Assembly (NCBI RefSeq): GCF_945859825.1
Contig: NZ_CAMAPC010000001.1
Coordinates: 372,001-436,000, forward strand
From: Pseudoalteromonas holothuriae
Lineage (GTDB): Bacteria; Pseudomonadota; Gammaproteobacteria; Enterobacterales; Alteromonadaceae
Length of the DNA: 64,000 nucleotides
Direction: 5' to 3'
Position 1 is the first letter of the stretch. Every line of letters starts with the position of its first letter. This document shows, one piece after another, positions 17,579 to 27,300 of the stretch. Made by a program: the position numbers and the translations under genes. The notes under the pieces were generated by a model. That model saw only the letters and a list, made by a program, of their open reading frames with translations, searched no databases and was not told the origin of the DNA.

Positions 17579-20500
17579 ATGGTCACCAAGAAGTCGCCTA
17601 CAAAATCTAAACCTAAGCCGAGTACGGATAGTAAAACTAAAACGTATGAGGATGAACCAATCGCCATTGTAGGCATGGCAAGTCAATTTCCTGATGCTGA
17701 CAATCTTTACGATTTCTGGACAAATATTTGCCAGAAAAAAGATTCGATGACCAGTGTTGATGATAAAGACAATATGACCTACTGGGATAAAGACGCTTAC
17801 TATGACCCTAACCCAAGTAAAGTCGATAAAACTTACATGTTCAAAGCGGGCTTTATTAAACCTATCGCATTTGACCCTGTTGAGTTTAAAATTCCACCCG
17901 TATTGATTGAATCAATTAGTACTGCGCAACTGTTTGCATTGCATGTCGCAAAAAAAGCGATTGAAGACGCTAACTTGATAAATGAAAACAGCAACTTAAA
18001 TAGAAGTAAAGTTGGCGTGATACTCGGTGGAGCGGGTAACGGTAATACGGCTTTTTCTTTGTTAGCTCGTAACCAAACACCTATGGTTCGCAGTGCAATG
18101 GTTAGTCGCGGTCTTCCTGAAAGTGTGGTTGACAGCGTTATTGAAAAAATCAATGAGTGTTATATTGGTTGGAATGAAGACAGCTTTCCTGGCTTTTTGG
18201 GCAATGTTGCTTGTGGCCGTATTGCGAGCTACTTTGACTTTGGTGGCACGTCTAACATGGTTGATGCGGCATGTGGTAGTAGCCATGCTGCAATCAAATC
18301 AGCGGTAAACGAACTTCGCATGGGTAGTTGCGATGCTGTACTTACCGGTGGTGTAAATTTAGAAAATTCAATTTTCTCATTTCTTTGTTTCTCAAAAACC
18401 CCAGCGCTTTCTAAAGCGGGTATTTGTCGTCCATTTGACGAAAAAGCAGATGGTATGCTTTTGGGTGATGGCGTAGGCTTAGTTGTATTAAAACGCTTAA
18501 GTGATGCAGTTGCCAATGGCGATAAAATTTACTCCGTTATTAAATCTGTTGAAGCTTCAAGTGACGGTAAAGCGAAAAGTGTATTTGCACCGCGTGACCA
18601 AGGTCAAGTTTATGCACTTGAGAGAAGTTACGGCAGAACTGCAATTTCACCAGAAGATATTGAGCTGATAGAAGCTCATGGTACAGGAACGGCTTCCGGT
18701 GATGAAACTGAGCTGCGTAGTTTGGGTATGGTGTTTGGTAATTATGACATTGCCCCTCGCTCAATTGCGGTTGGAAGTATTAAGTCACAAATTGGCCATG
18801 CTCGATGTGCTGCCGGTGCTGCATCGCTTATTAAAGTATCGCAAGCACTGTACCATAAAGTATTACCACCTACGATCAACGTTACTACGCCTAATAAGTT
18901 TTTTGCTGATGAGAAAAACCCTTTCTATATTAGTGCCGAAGCTAGGCCTTGGGTGAAAAGAAATGCGAAAAAGCCACGTTGTGCAGCAACCAGCGGGTTT
19001 GGTTTTGGTGGTACTAACTACCATATCATTTTAGAAGAGCATCAAGATGAGCATCAAGATGCCTACCGCCAATCTATTTTACCAGAAGTGGTGGTGTTAA
19101 GCGCGTCAACACCAGAGCAATTGCAGCAGGTTACACAACAAGCGTTGACCGATTGGCGTGCTGAAGATGGCGTAGCCATGTTTCGCCAACACCTAGAACA
19201 ACAAGCAATTAGTGTTGCCCCTAGTGACGCTCGCTTGAGTTTAGTAACCAGTGATGCACTGCATGCTGCAACCTTACTTGAAAAAGTTCTACCGTTAATA
19301 GTAAAACAACCTGAACAGCCTTTAGAGCACCCATTAGGCGCTTTTTATCGCCCTAAAGGTGTTGTAGAAAACAAAAATCAAGTTGCCGTATTGTTTCCAG
19401 GTCAGGGTTCTCAGTATTTAAATATGGCGCGCGATTTGGCTATTGAGTATCCAGAGTTTAGAGAAAGCCTGAGTGTTGCTGATCTTGAAATTCGCAAAAA
19501 GCTAGGTGAGAACTTATCGACTGCAATTTATCCGGTTCCGGTGTTCTGCGAAGTGCAAGAGCAGGCATTGCATAGCAAGTTGCGTCGAACTGAGTTCACT
19601 CAACCAGCCTTAGGCGCAGTATCTGCGGCATATTATAAAACATTGTGCAATATGGGCTTGGACGTAACCTGTTTTGCAGGTCACAGTTATGGTGAACTTA
19701 CCGCATTGTGGGCGTCGGGGGCTATGTCAGAAAGTCAATTATATTTGGCCTCTGTTGAGCGTGCGTTGTCGATGAAAAATGCCTTGCAAGACAAAGATGA
19801 AAAAGGCGTGATGTATGCGGTTGAAGCTGACGGTGAGACAGTCAAAAGTGTGTTAGCTGAGTATAAAAATTTAGTGGTCGCAAACTTTAATTCGCCAGTA
19901 CAAACCGTGTTTGCAGGCGCGCAAGATGAAGCAGAGCAAGCTGCAAAAACGTTGATGGCCAAGCAGTTAAAATGTCAGCAACTGAATGTAGATGCTGCGT
20001 TTCATTCGCCGTATATAGCACAAGCACAAGGTTCGTTTTCTGAAGTACTTAAGTTTATTCCGTTCAAATCACCTAAGCATCCTGTTTATGCAAACACAAC
20101 CGCTAAGCCATATAGCAAAAAATCGACTGAAATGCGCCAAACACTGGCATCACAATTAACCAGTTCAGTGCGGTTTGTGGAGCTTATCGAGCAAATGTAT
20201 GCCGATGGCATTCGGGTTTTCTTAGAAGTGGGCCCTAAAGGTGTACTTAGTAATCTGGTTAAAAATATTTTAGGTGATAAACCGTTTGATGTTGTACCAG
20301 TAAATCCATCATCGTCGTCTGCAAGTGTGAATCAATTTTATAAAGCGGTTGCTCAGATGGTGTCTTTGGGTGTGGAACTTAAGCACATTGATAAGTATCG
20401 CGTTAGAGCACCGCTTCCGAGTAAGCAATCAGCGATGACGATTTTGCTAGATGGTGGTAATTATGCAACACCAAAACGTCGAGCAACTATTGAAAAAATG

Positions 20501-23500
20501 CGTGAAACAGATGACCAATTGTTACAAGCATACATTGATGAACATGCTGAGCAAAAAGCGGCTGTGAAAGAAGCTAAGTTTGCTCAAAGCATTGCGCAAA
20601 AAGATCAAGATATTAAACAATTGCAGCTTGCCAACCAAGATTTAGAGCAGCAGTTAGAGCAAAAATTACAGGAAGTTAAGTGGGCGGCTAATCAAGCTAC
20701 AAACTTGACTCAAACTTCTTCAAATTTAAATCATAATCAGATCACAAGGGAATTGACCATGTCTCAAAACGACACAAACGCACAGTTCAGCGCCGTTGCT
20801 GGACAATTACAAGCTCAACAGCAATTAAGCGATGTTCACAGCCAGTTTCAGTCTAATCAACAGCAATATTTGAATATGTTAACTTCGGTTATTAGCCATC
20901 AGCAAAATGCGTTGAGCGAGTTTAGAAACCACGACAGCTTTAATCAGGTATTGGGTCATATTGATCATACCTTGTCGGTACTTGAAAAGAATCAAACGCT
21001 TTATCATGTTAATCATGAGCAATATTTCCGCAGTCAACAGGCGTTGTTAGGTGAAGTTGCACCAAGCACCGCAACTTCTGTGTCTGAGGTTGCAAATGTT
21101 AATGCAAATAGCGCAGCCGCTTTTACACCAGCTCCTGAGCAATCAGCACCGGTTACAGCAGCACCTGTTGCAGCAGCATCAGTTGCAGCAGCATCAGTTG
21201 CAGCAGCATCAGTTGCAGCAGCGCCAGTTGCTTCAGCACCAGTTGCAGCAGCACCGGTTGCAGCAGCACCAGTTGCAGCAGCACCAGTTGCAGCAGCACC
21301 AGTTGCAGCAGCACCAGTTGCAGCAGCACCAGTTGCAGCAGCACCTGCTGAGGTAGCACCTGTATCAGAAGCAGGGCAGATTGATTTAGAGCAACGCTCA
21401 TACTTTGAATCATTAGATATAGATATCATCTGTAATATGTTGGTTGAGATTGTAAGCGACAAAACTGGCTACCCAACTGATATGATTGACCCTGATATGG
21501 ATCTTGAGTCTGATTTGGGTATTGACTCTATCAAGCGTATTGAAATTTTTGCTGCTTTGTTTGAGCGTTTATGGGGCAAAGAAACAGATGATGCAGGTAT
21601 GGATGAAGATGACCTTGATGGTGACGTTAACTTTGATGCACTTAATACCATTCGTCGTATCGCTGAATTTGCACATAATTCACTCCAAGAAGTGCTAAAT
21701 GCCATTGATGGTGGTGAAGGTAACGAATCAGCTCAAGAAGCAAAACCCGTTGCACAGCAAGCACCCGCTGAAGAAGTTTACGTCGCTGACGCTGATGTGA
21801 AAAAGAAAACTCAACAAATCGGCTTCTTTGTGTCAACTGACACACAGGAGGGTGCCGTAAAAAAGTCCCAGCTGCAGAGTGAATCTGCAGCGACCCCAAG
21901 TTCAGTAGGCCGTTATGTAGCTAAAGTAGAAGCGCTTGCAGAGCCTGATCAAATAGATATATTGGCGCAGCAAAACCATCAATGGTTAGTGCTGGCAAAC
22001 ACTAAAAAAAGTGTGACGCTGTTTGAAGAAACTTTTAAGCAACATCAACAAAATATTGTTCATGTGTTGGTTGGCGCTAAAAAAACCAATGCGACGAGTG
22101 ACTTTTTCTTAACTCAATGTACAGAAGAAGCGGTGCAATCGCTTATAGATGAAGTTGAGTCAAAAACGAAGCGTAAGATTGCAGGCGTGTTGTATATTGC
22201 TGATGCGCTGAAGCAAGAGTCGTTAGATACTTTATATGACCAAGCACAAGTGTTTAGTTTAAAAGCCTTGTTTATGCTGGCAAAGGTACTGCAACCGAAG
22301 CTGCAAACTGAAGCGACAAAAGTACCAGCCTACTTCTTTACGGTGGCTTTAAATGATGGTCAATTTGGTACCAGTAAAGACGCTAAAAATGGTGCTTTAA
22401 ATAGTGCGTTAAGTGGCTTAACTAAATCTTTGAACTATGAGTGGTCAAATGTTTATTGTCGTCATCTAGACATACAAGCAGGTATGACTAAAAAAGCATT
22501 GAATGATGTATTTGCCATAGAGCTTGCTGACTCTGACCGCACTTTAAGTCATGTAGGCCGTACGAAAGAGCAGCGTTTACAGTTATTGCTTGAGCGTACG
22601 CCAGTAACAGAACGTGCTGCGCAACCGGTACTTAACGAACAGTCTGTTATTTTGGTCAGTGGGGGTGCTAAGGGCATAACTGCCGGCTGTGTAATAGAGC
22701 TTGCAAAACGTTACCGTTGTCGGTTTGTACTGCTTGGACGCAGTGAGTTGAAAGCGCAGCCACAGTGGGCGCAGGGTGTGAATGATGATGCTGAGCTGAA
22801 AAAACAAGCTATCGCACATTTAAAAGCACAGTCTGAGCCGATGACACCGGCAAAAGTTGATGCTTTAATTCGCTCAGTAAAAGGCACACAAGAAATTAAT
22901 CACACGCTTGACACATTGTCTGAAATAGGTGCGCCAGCGCGTTATTATTCGGCAGATGTACAGAGCAAAGAAGCGCTCGCGCAAGTGATTAGCAGTGCAG
23001 AAAAAGAGCTTGGTACAATAACGGGTGTTATTCACGGCGCTGGTAATTTGGCTGATAAAAAGATTGAGCGCAAGTCGTTAGATGATTTTGCTTTGGTCTT
23101 TGATACTAAAATTTTAGGTCTGCAAAACATCTTATCACTGGTGGATAAAGCAAAGCTTGAAACTGTGCTGTTGTTTTCATCCGTCTCTGGCTTCTTTGGC
23201 AATGCAGGTCAAACAGACTACTCAATGTCTAATGAAGTACTGTCTCGTGTTGCAGATACCATCAAACGTCAATATCCAAGTTGTTTGGTCCGCTCAATAA
23301 ATTGGGGGCCATGGGATGGCGGCATGGTTAATGATGTGCTGAAAAAAGCTTATGAAAGTCGCAATTTAGTACTGATTGATAAACCAACTGGGTTTGCGGC
23401 ATGTGTTGCTGAGCTAGATGTAACTTCGGGCAGTAGTACGCAAGTAATCATTGGTGGTCGAACATACCATGCTGATAAAAAGCCAGTGTCAGTGCAATAT

Positions 23501-24373
23501 CATGATCCGCAAAAAGTAACGCGTACTTTGTTGGAGTCTACCACTGCTGGGTTGGCTGACCATCAGGTAGGTGGTCATGCGGTTTTACCTGCGATGTTCT
23601 CATTACATTGGATGATTGAGCAGAGTTTAAATTTCTACCCTGGCTTTTCATTAAGCGAAATCAACGACTTTGCAGTATTAAAAGGCATTGTATTTGATGG
23701 TAAACAAAGTGATGACTATCAGTGTGTTATTACTGCTGATAAGCACCAAGGTAGCAAATTGCAACTTAGTCTTGAAGTGGTAGGACTTAAAGACGGCAAT
23801 GCGCTTAAACACTATCAAGCAAGTATTGCACTTGTGGCCAAAGCTGAAGCCAGTCCGGCGCAGCTTGATGCGGCCAAAACACAAGGTACGGCAGTCTTAC
23901 CATTGCCTATTTATCATAATGGCGAACATGGTTATGTTTTCCATGGGCGTGCATTGCAAGGTATTGATAAAGTTGTACAACACGATGATAAAAGTATCTT
24001 GGCATTGTGTCATTTAAGCACTGAGCAAGTCGGTTTAGGTCAATTCAATGAACTTAGACAGTTTAATGGTTTTATCGCCGACGTATTTGTTCAAGTCCCT
24101 TATTTATGGCTTCGTCATCATAAGCAAACGGTCGGTTTACCACTGGGTGTACAGCATATAGAAAAGCATCGAGATATTAATTTTGATGACGATTTTTATG
24201 TGGCTGCTGACATTGTCTCTTGCAACAAACAAACATTGATATCTGATATTTCAGTTTATAACGCGCGTCATGAGTTAGCTTATCGATTCACTGGGGTTAA
24301 GTACACACAGTTAGCGTCGATTTCTGAATCAGAAAATGCGCTGCTTAAGGGTGTGAGTGAACATGAAGGATAA
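17579..24373 (+). CDS. PfaA-like synthase: KS-AT-ACP-KR-DH
   Basis: A 2264-residue iterative synthase related to PfaA of polyunsaturated fatty acid pathways. KS (about 28-460): Cys232, EAHGTGT, QIGHARC. Malonyl AT (about 600-900): GHSYGE with Ser703. A coiled coil (about 985-1045) is followed by a Gln-rich region and a pentapeptide linker (about 1192-1256). One ACP follows, LGIDSIKR with Ser1317, where PfaA normally has several in tandem. KR (about 1685-1900): GGAKGITAG and Tyr1881. A C-terminal hot-dog dehydratase has HQVGGHAVLP (His1995). AAGGA eight bases before the ATG sets the start. With the next two genes it should build and modify a long chain from malonyl units. The single ACP, the extra linker and the aminotransferase downstream argue for a zeamine/fabclavine-type polyamine chain rather than EPA or DHA. 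Confidence 0.92.
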   Translation: MVTKKSPTKSKPKPSTDSKTKTYEDEPIAIVGMASQFPDADNLYDFWTNICQKKDSMTSVDDKDNMTYWDKDAYYDPNPSKVDKTYMFKAGFIKPIAFDPVEFKIPPVLIESISTAQLFALHVAKKAIEDANLINENSNLNRSKVGVILGGAGNGNTAFSLLARNQTPMVRSAMVSRGLPESVVDSVIEKINECYIGWNEDSFPGFLGNVACGRIASYFDFGGTSNMVDAACGSSHAAIKSAVNELRMGSCDAVLTGGVNLENSIFSFLCFSKTPALSKAGICRPFDEKADGMLLGDGVGLVVLKRLSDAVANGDKIYSVIKSVEASSDGKAKSVFAPRDQGQVYALERSYGRTAISPEDIELIEAHGTGTASGDETELRSLGMVFGNYDIAPRSIAVGSIKSQIGHARCAAGAASLIKVSQALYHKVLPPTINVTTPNKFFADEKNPFYISAEARPWVKRNAKKPRCAATSGFGFGGTNYHIILEEHQDEHQDAYRQSILPEVVVLSASTPEQLQQVTQQALTDWRAEDGVAMFRQHLEQQAISVAPSDARLSLVTSDALHAATLLEKVLPLIVKQPEQPLEHPLGAFYRPKGVVENKNQVAVLFPGQGSQYLNMARDLAIEYPEFRESLSVADLEIRKKLGENLSTAIYPVPVFCEVQEQALHSKLRRTEFTQPALGAVSAAYYKTLCNMGLDVTCFAGHSYGELTALWASGAMSESQLYLASVERALSMKNALQDKDEKGVMYAVEADGETVKSVLAEYKNLVVANFNSPVQTVFAGAQDEAEQAAKTLMAKQLKCQQLNVDAAFHSPYIAQAQGSFSEVLKFIPFKSPKHPVYANTTAKPYSKKSTEMRQTLASQLTSSVRFVELIEQMYADGIRVFLEVGPKGVLSNLVKNILGDKPFDVVPVNPSSSSASVNQFYKAVAQMVSLGVELKHIDKYRVRAPLPSKQSAMTILLDGGNYATPKRRATIEKMRETDDQLLQAYIDEHAEQKAAVKEAKFAQSIAQKDQDIKQLQLANQDLEQQLEQKLQEVKWAANQATNLTQTSSNLNHNQITRELTMSQNDTNAQFSAVAGQLQAQQQLSDVHSQFQSNQQQYLNMLTSVISHQQNALSEFRNHDSFNQVLGHIDHTLSVLEKNQTLYHVNHEQYFRSQQALLGEVAPSTATSVSEVANVNANSAAAFTPAPEQSAPVTAAPVAAASVAAASVAAASVAAAPVASAPVAAAPVAAAPVAAAPVAAAPVAAAPVAAAPVAAAPAEVAPVSEAGQIDLEQRSYFESLDIDIICNMLVEIVSDKTGYPTDMIDPDMDLESDLGIDSIKRIEIFAALFERLWGKETDDAGMDEDDLDGDVNFDALNTIRRIAEFAHNSLQEVLNAIDGGEGNESAQEAKPVAQQAPAEEVYVADADVKKKTQQIGFFVSTDTQEGAVKKSQLQSESAATPSSVGRYVAKVEALAEPDQIDILAQQNHQWLVLANTKKSVTLFEETFKQHQQNIVHVLVGAKKTNATSDFFLTQCTEEAVQSLIDEVESKTKRKIAGVLYIADALKQESLDTLYDQAQVFSLKALFMLAKVLQPKLQTEATKVPAYFFTVALNDGQFGTSKDAKNGALNSALSGLTKSLNYEWSNVYCRHLDIQAGMTKKALNDVFAIELADSDRTLSHVGRTKEQRLQLLLERTPVTERAAQPVLNEQSVILVSGGAKGITAGCVIELAKRYRCRFVLLGRSELKAQPQWAQGVNDDAELKKQAIAHLKAQSEPMTPAKVDALIRSVKGTQEINHTLDTLSEIGAPARYYSADVQSKEALAQVISSAEKELGTITGVIHGAGNLADKKIERKSLDDFALVFDTKILGLQNILSLVDKAKLETVLLFSSVSGFFGNAGQTDYSMSNEVLSRVADTIKRQYPSCLVRSINWGPWDGGMVNDVLKKAYESRNLVLIDKPTGFAACVAELDVTSGSSTQVIIGGRTYHADKKPVSVQYHDPQKVTRTLLESTTAGLADHQVGGHAVLPAMFSLHWMIEQSLNFYPGFSLSEINDFAVLKGIVFDGKQSDDYQCVITADKHQGSKLQLSLEVVGLKDGNALKHYQASIALVAKAEASPAQLDAAKTQGTAVLPLPIYHNGEHGYVFHGRALQGIDKVVQHDDKSILALCHLSTEQVGLGQFNELRQFNGFIADVFVQVPYLWLRHHKQTVGLPLGVQHIEKHRDINFDDDFYVAADIVSCNKQTLISDISVYNARHELAYRFTGVKYTQLASISESENALLKGVSEHEG
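20746..20761 (+). promoter_or_regulatory. Internal Shine-Dalgarno and in-frame ATG in the PfaA-like gene
   Basis: AAGGG at 20746-20750 is followed after eight bases by an in-frame ATG at 20759 (Met1061), right after the coiled coil and before the ACP half. Spacing is ideal. It could give a separate ACP-KR-DH polypeptide of about 1200 residues, or it may be the relic of a gene fusion. Confidence 0.4.
21152..21346 (+). repeat. 15-bp tandem repeat coding for VAAAP/VAAAS units
   Basis: Thirteen consecutive 15-base units encode VTAAP, then VAAAS three times, VAAAP, VASAP and seven VAAAP. Unit spelling is nearly uniform (GTTGCAGCAGCACCA), so the array should be prone to slippage by whole units, which keeps the frame. 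Ala-Pro repeats of this type form the flexible linkers that flank ACPs in PfaA-type synthases. All six frames are open here, which creates spurious open frames. Confidence 0.95.
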
Positions 24374-27300
24374 AATAGCCATTGTCGGCTTAGGGTGCAT
24401 ATTCCCTGAAGCCGACACCCCTGAAAAACTCTGGAAAGTGTTTGAACAGGGGACTGATGTAACAAGTGAGATCTCTGAGCAAGAGCTTGGTGTGTCTCCT
24501 GCGCACTACAAGCATCCAGAAAAGGGGACGATTGATAAGATAGGCTACAGTAAAAATGGCTATGTTAGAAAGTCTGATATTGAACTCAACGGTTTCAAAG
24601 TTGCTGAGCAAACACTTAAGCAGTTTGATAAGGTATTTCAATGGACTTTACATGCCGCTGCCCAAGCTCTAAAGGATGTGAGCTCTGCTGATGTTGAAAA
24701 GGCGGTATCTCGCACCGGTTTAGTGCTGGGCAATATCAATATGCCAACGCATGCTGCAAAGCAGTTGGTAAGTGGTATGTATCATGAGATTTTGACGCCA
24801 TATCTGCAAACTTTAATCGGCCGCGAAGACTTTGCATTTAGCAAGTATTGGCAAGGTCGTGACTGGTCAATGGATAACTTGTTTATCGGTAGTCATAATG
24901 CGGTAGTTACAGCGCAAGCACTGGGCTTAAAAGGGCCAACATACACCATTGATGGTGCATGTTCTTCGGGCATTTATTCGATAAGCCTTGCATGTAAGCA
25001 TTTACAGGCAGGTGAAGCGGATATCATGTTAGCAGGCGCGACATGTCAAGCTGATCACATTTATATCAATCATGGATTTAATGTACTCAAAGCATTTCCA
25101 GATAAAAATGGCGAGTCACTGCCATTTGATAAACGCTCTGGTGGATTAAAAGCGGGTGAAGGGGTAGGTGTACTCGCTTTAAAACGCTACAGTGATGCCA
25201 AAGCAGATGGCGACAAAATTTATGGTGTGATTGATGCGATTGGTTTATCTAATGATGCCGGTGCAAAACATATGCTGGTACCTGATAGTAAAGGTCAGCA
25301 ATTAGCATTATCACGGGCTTATTCGCAAACCAGTCGCTACCCCGACTATGTTGAGTGTCACGCTACAGGTACGCCTGTAGGTGATAAAGTTGAACTCAAC
25401 TCCATTGCGACATTTTTTGGCGCTCAGAACTTGCCAAAAATTGGCGCTAACAAGCAAAACTTTGGTCATGCGTTAACAGCATCTAGTATGGTGAGTATTT
25501 TCAAAGTACTCCTGTCTATGCAGCATGACCAAGTGCCAGCAACGCAAAGAGTTGAAGACTTTGTAGGCAGTGAATCAGGTATTCTAACCATCGATTCAGT
25601 TGTGCGTTCTGCAATAAATTGGCCTGCACAAGGCAAGGGTAAAGTGGCTGGTGTCAATGCCTTTGGTTTTGGCGGTGTAAATGGTCACTTAGTGATCTGT
25701 TCTGAAGATGCCATAGAGCCTACAACTGAGCAGGTATCCTCAGCACCATCAACAAATTTGTCGATAGTTGGTTTGAGTGCGTGTTTGCCTCAAGTTAATG
25801 AGTTGGTAGATTTAGATAAGTTGATAGACCAAGGTCAACATAACTTTAGTAAATTGCCACAAAAACGATGGTCTGGTATCGAGCAATGTGAGTCTTTACT
25901 TGCACGTTATGGCTTGACAGAGCTACCCACTGGAGCATTCTTAGATAATTTCATCTTTGATTGCCAACGTTACAAGATTCCACCTAATGTAGCTGGGTTA
26001 CACCTGCTATCACATTTATCGCTTATGCCATTAGCCGAAGCAGCATTTTTAGATGCAGGTTACGAGCGTGATGGGCAAGTACGCAATATTGCGGTGATTG
26101 TTGCAGGTGATGATGATTGTAATGGCTTACGTTATCAAGCCAGAACTGAAATGGCATGGCAGTTAAAAGACAGCTTAGCTAAAGCAAACATTGAGTTGAC
26201 AGACGAAGAGTTAGCACGGTTAGAGACTTTGACCAAAGATGCGCTGTTTCCTGAACCAACGGTTGAAGGGGTGACAGGGGGCATTGGTAATATTGTCTCT
26301 AGTCGTATTTCTGCGTTGTTAAAACTCAATGGTCCTGCTTTTACGCTGCAGTCGCATGAAAACTCAATTGCCAAAGCCATAGATGTTGCACGGCTACTGC
26401 TAGAAGCTGGGCAAGTTGATGCCGTGATTGTTGGTGGTGGCAGCTTTGGCGGTAGTGCTGAAGGGGTGATGTTTGCTAATCAGCGCTCACCTATCAATAT
26501 TGCTCAACCGGGTAAACCTTTAATCGAAAGTAAAGGTTGGAAGCTCGGTGAAGGCGGTGGTGTGGTTGTGCTCAAATCAAGCACTGATGTGACAGATAAA
26601 GACCGTGTTTATGCCACCATTGACGCCTTAAGTTTTGCGCAATCTGTTGATAATGGAACACAATTTGTGCCTGATGAGCAGTGTATTGCTGTGGCTGCAA
26701 AATCAGCTCTCAGTCGCGCAGGCATAGAGGCGCAACAAGTCGGACTATTAGAGGTACATGCCAGTGGTATTGCTACTGAAGATAGTGCCGAAAAGCAGGG
26801 ACTATTGTCTGTTTATGGCGATGTTACTCAACCGGTAACAGTGTCTAATATTAAACAGCATGTTGGTCACTTGCATGGCGCGTCTTATATCACCAGCTTA
26901 ATTAGTACTGCGTTAAATCTCTATCGTAGACGTTTGCCAGCAGTACCATCATTGTCGCAGCAGCAGTTCATATCACATGAACAAGCGGGGTTGTTACTTC
27001 GCCATGAGTCTCAACATAGCGATGAATTACGTTATGGCGCAATCAGTGGCATGGGGTTAGATAGAACATACAGCCATATGATTTTAGGTGCGGCAGATAA
27101 GTATGAAGATAAAGGACTTAAGAGTCTATTTGCAAACCTCTCTGGTGAGAAACCCAAAGGTTTGTTCAAGACAATTTGGGTCGCGGGTGAGCAAACAATA
27201 CCTGAAACGCTAGTAAATGATGCCACTATGGCTGAGTTTGCTGCATGTCGTGAGCGATTTGCACCAATTGAAGTTGCGCAAACAAGTGCACCTGATGCGA

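Noticed and set aside
17341..17676. A 111-residue antisense gene over the start of the PfaA-like gene
   Set aside because: It runs through the 5' leader and into the coding start on the opposite strand, with compositionally biased, Lys/Phe-rich sequence and no ribosome site.
21152..21346. CRISPR-like array
   Set aside because: Units are 15 bases, contiguous and without spacers; they encode a protein linker.
21034..21462. Open frames of 86-142 residues on both strands over the 15-bp repeat
   Set aside because: A 15-base repeat free of stops opens all frames. The products are simple Ala/Gly/Thr, Leu/Val/Gln or Gln/His/Leu strings, and the PfaA-like frame explains the sequence.
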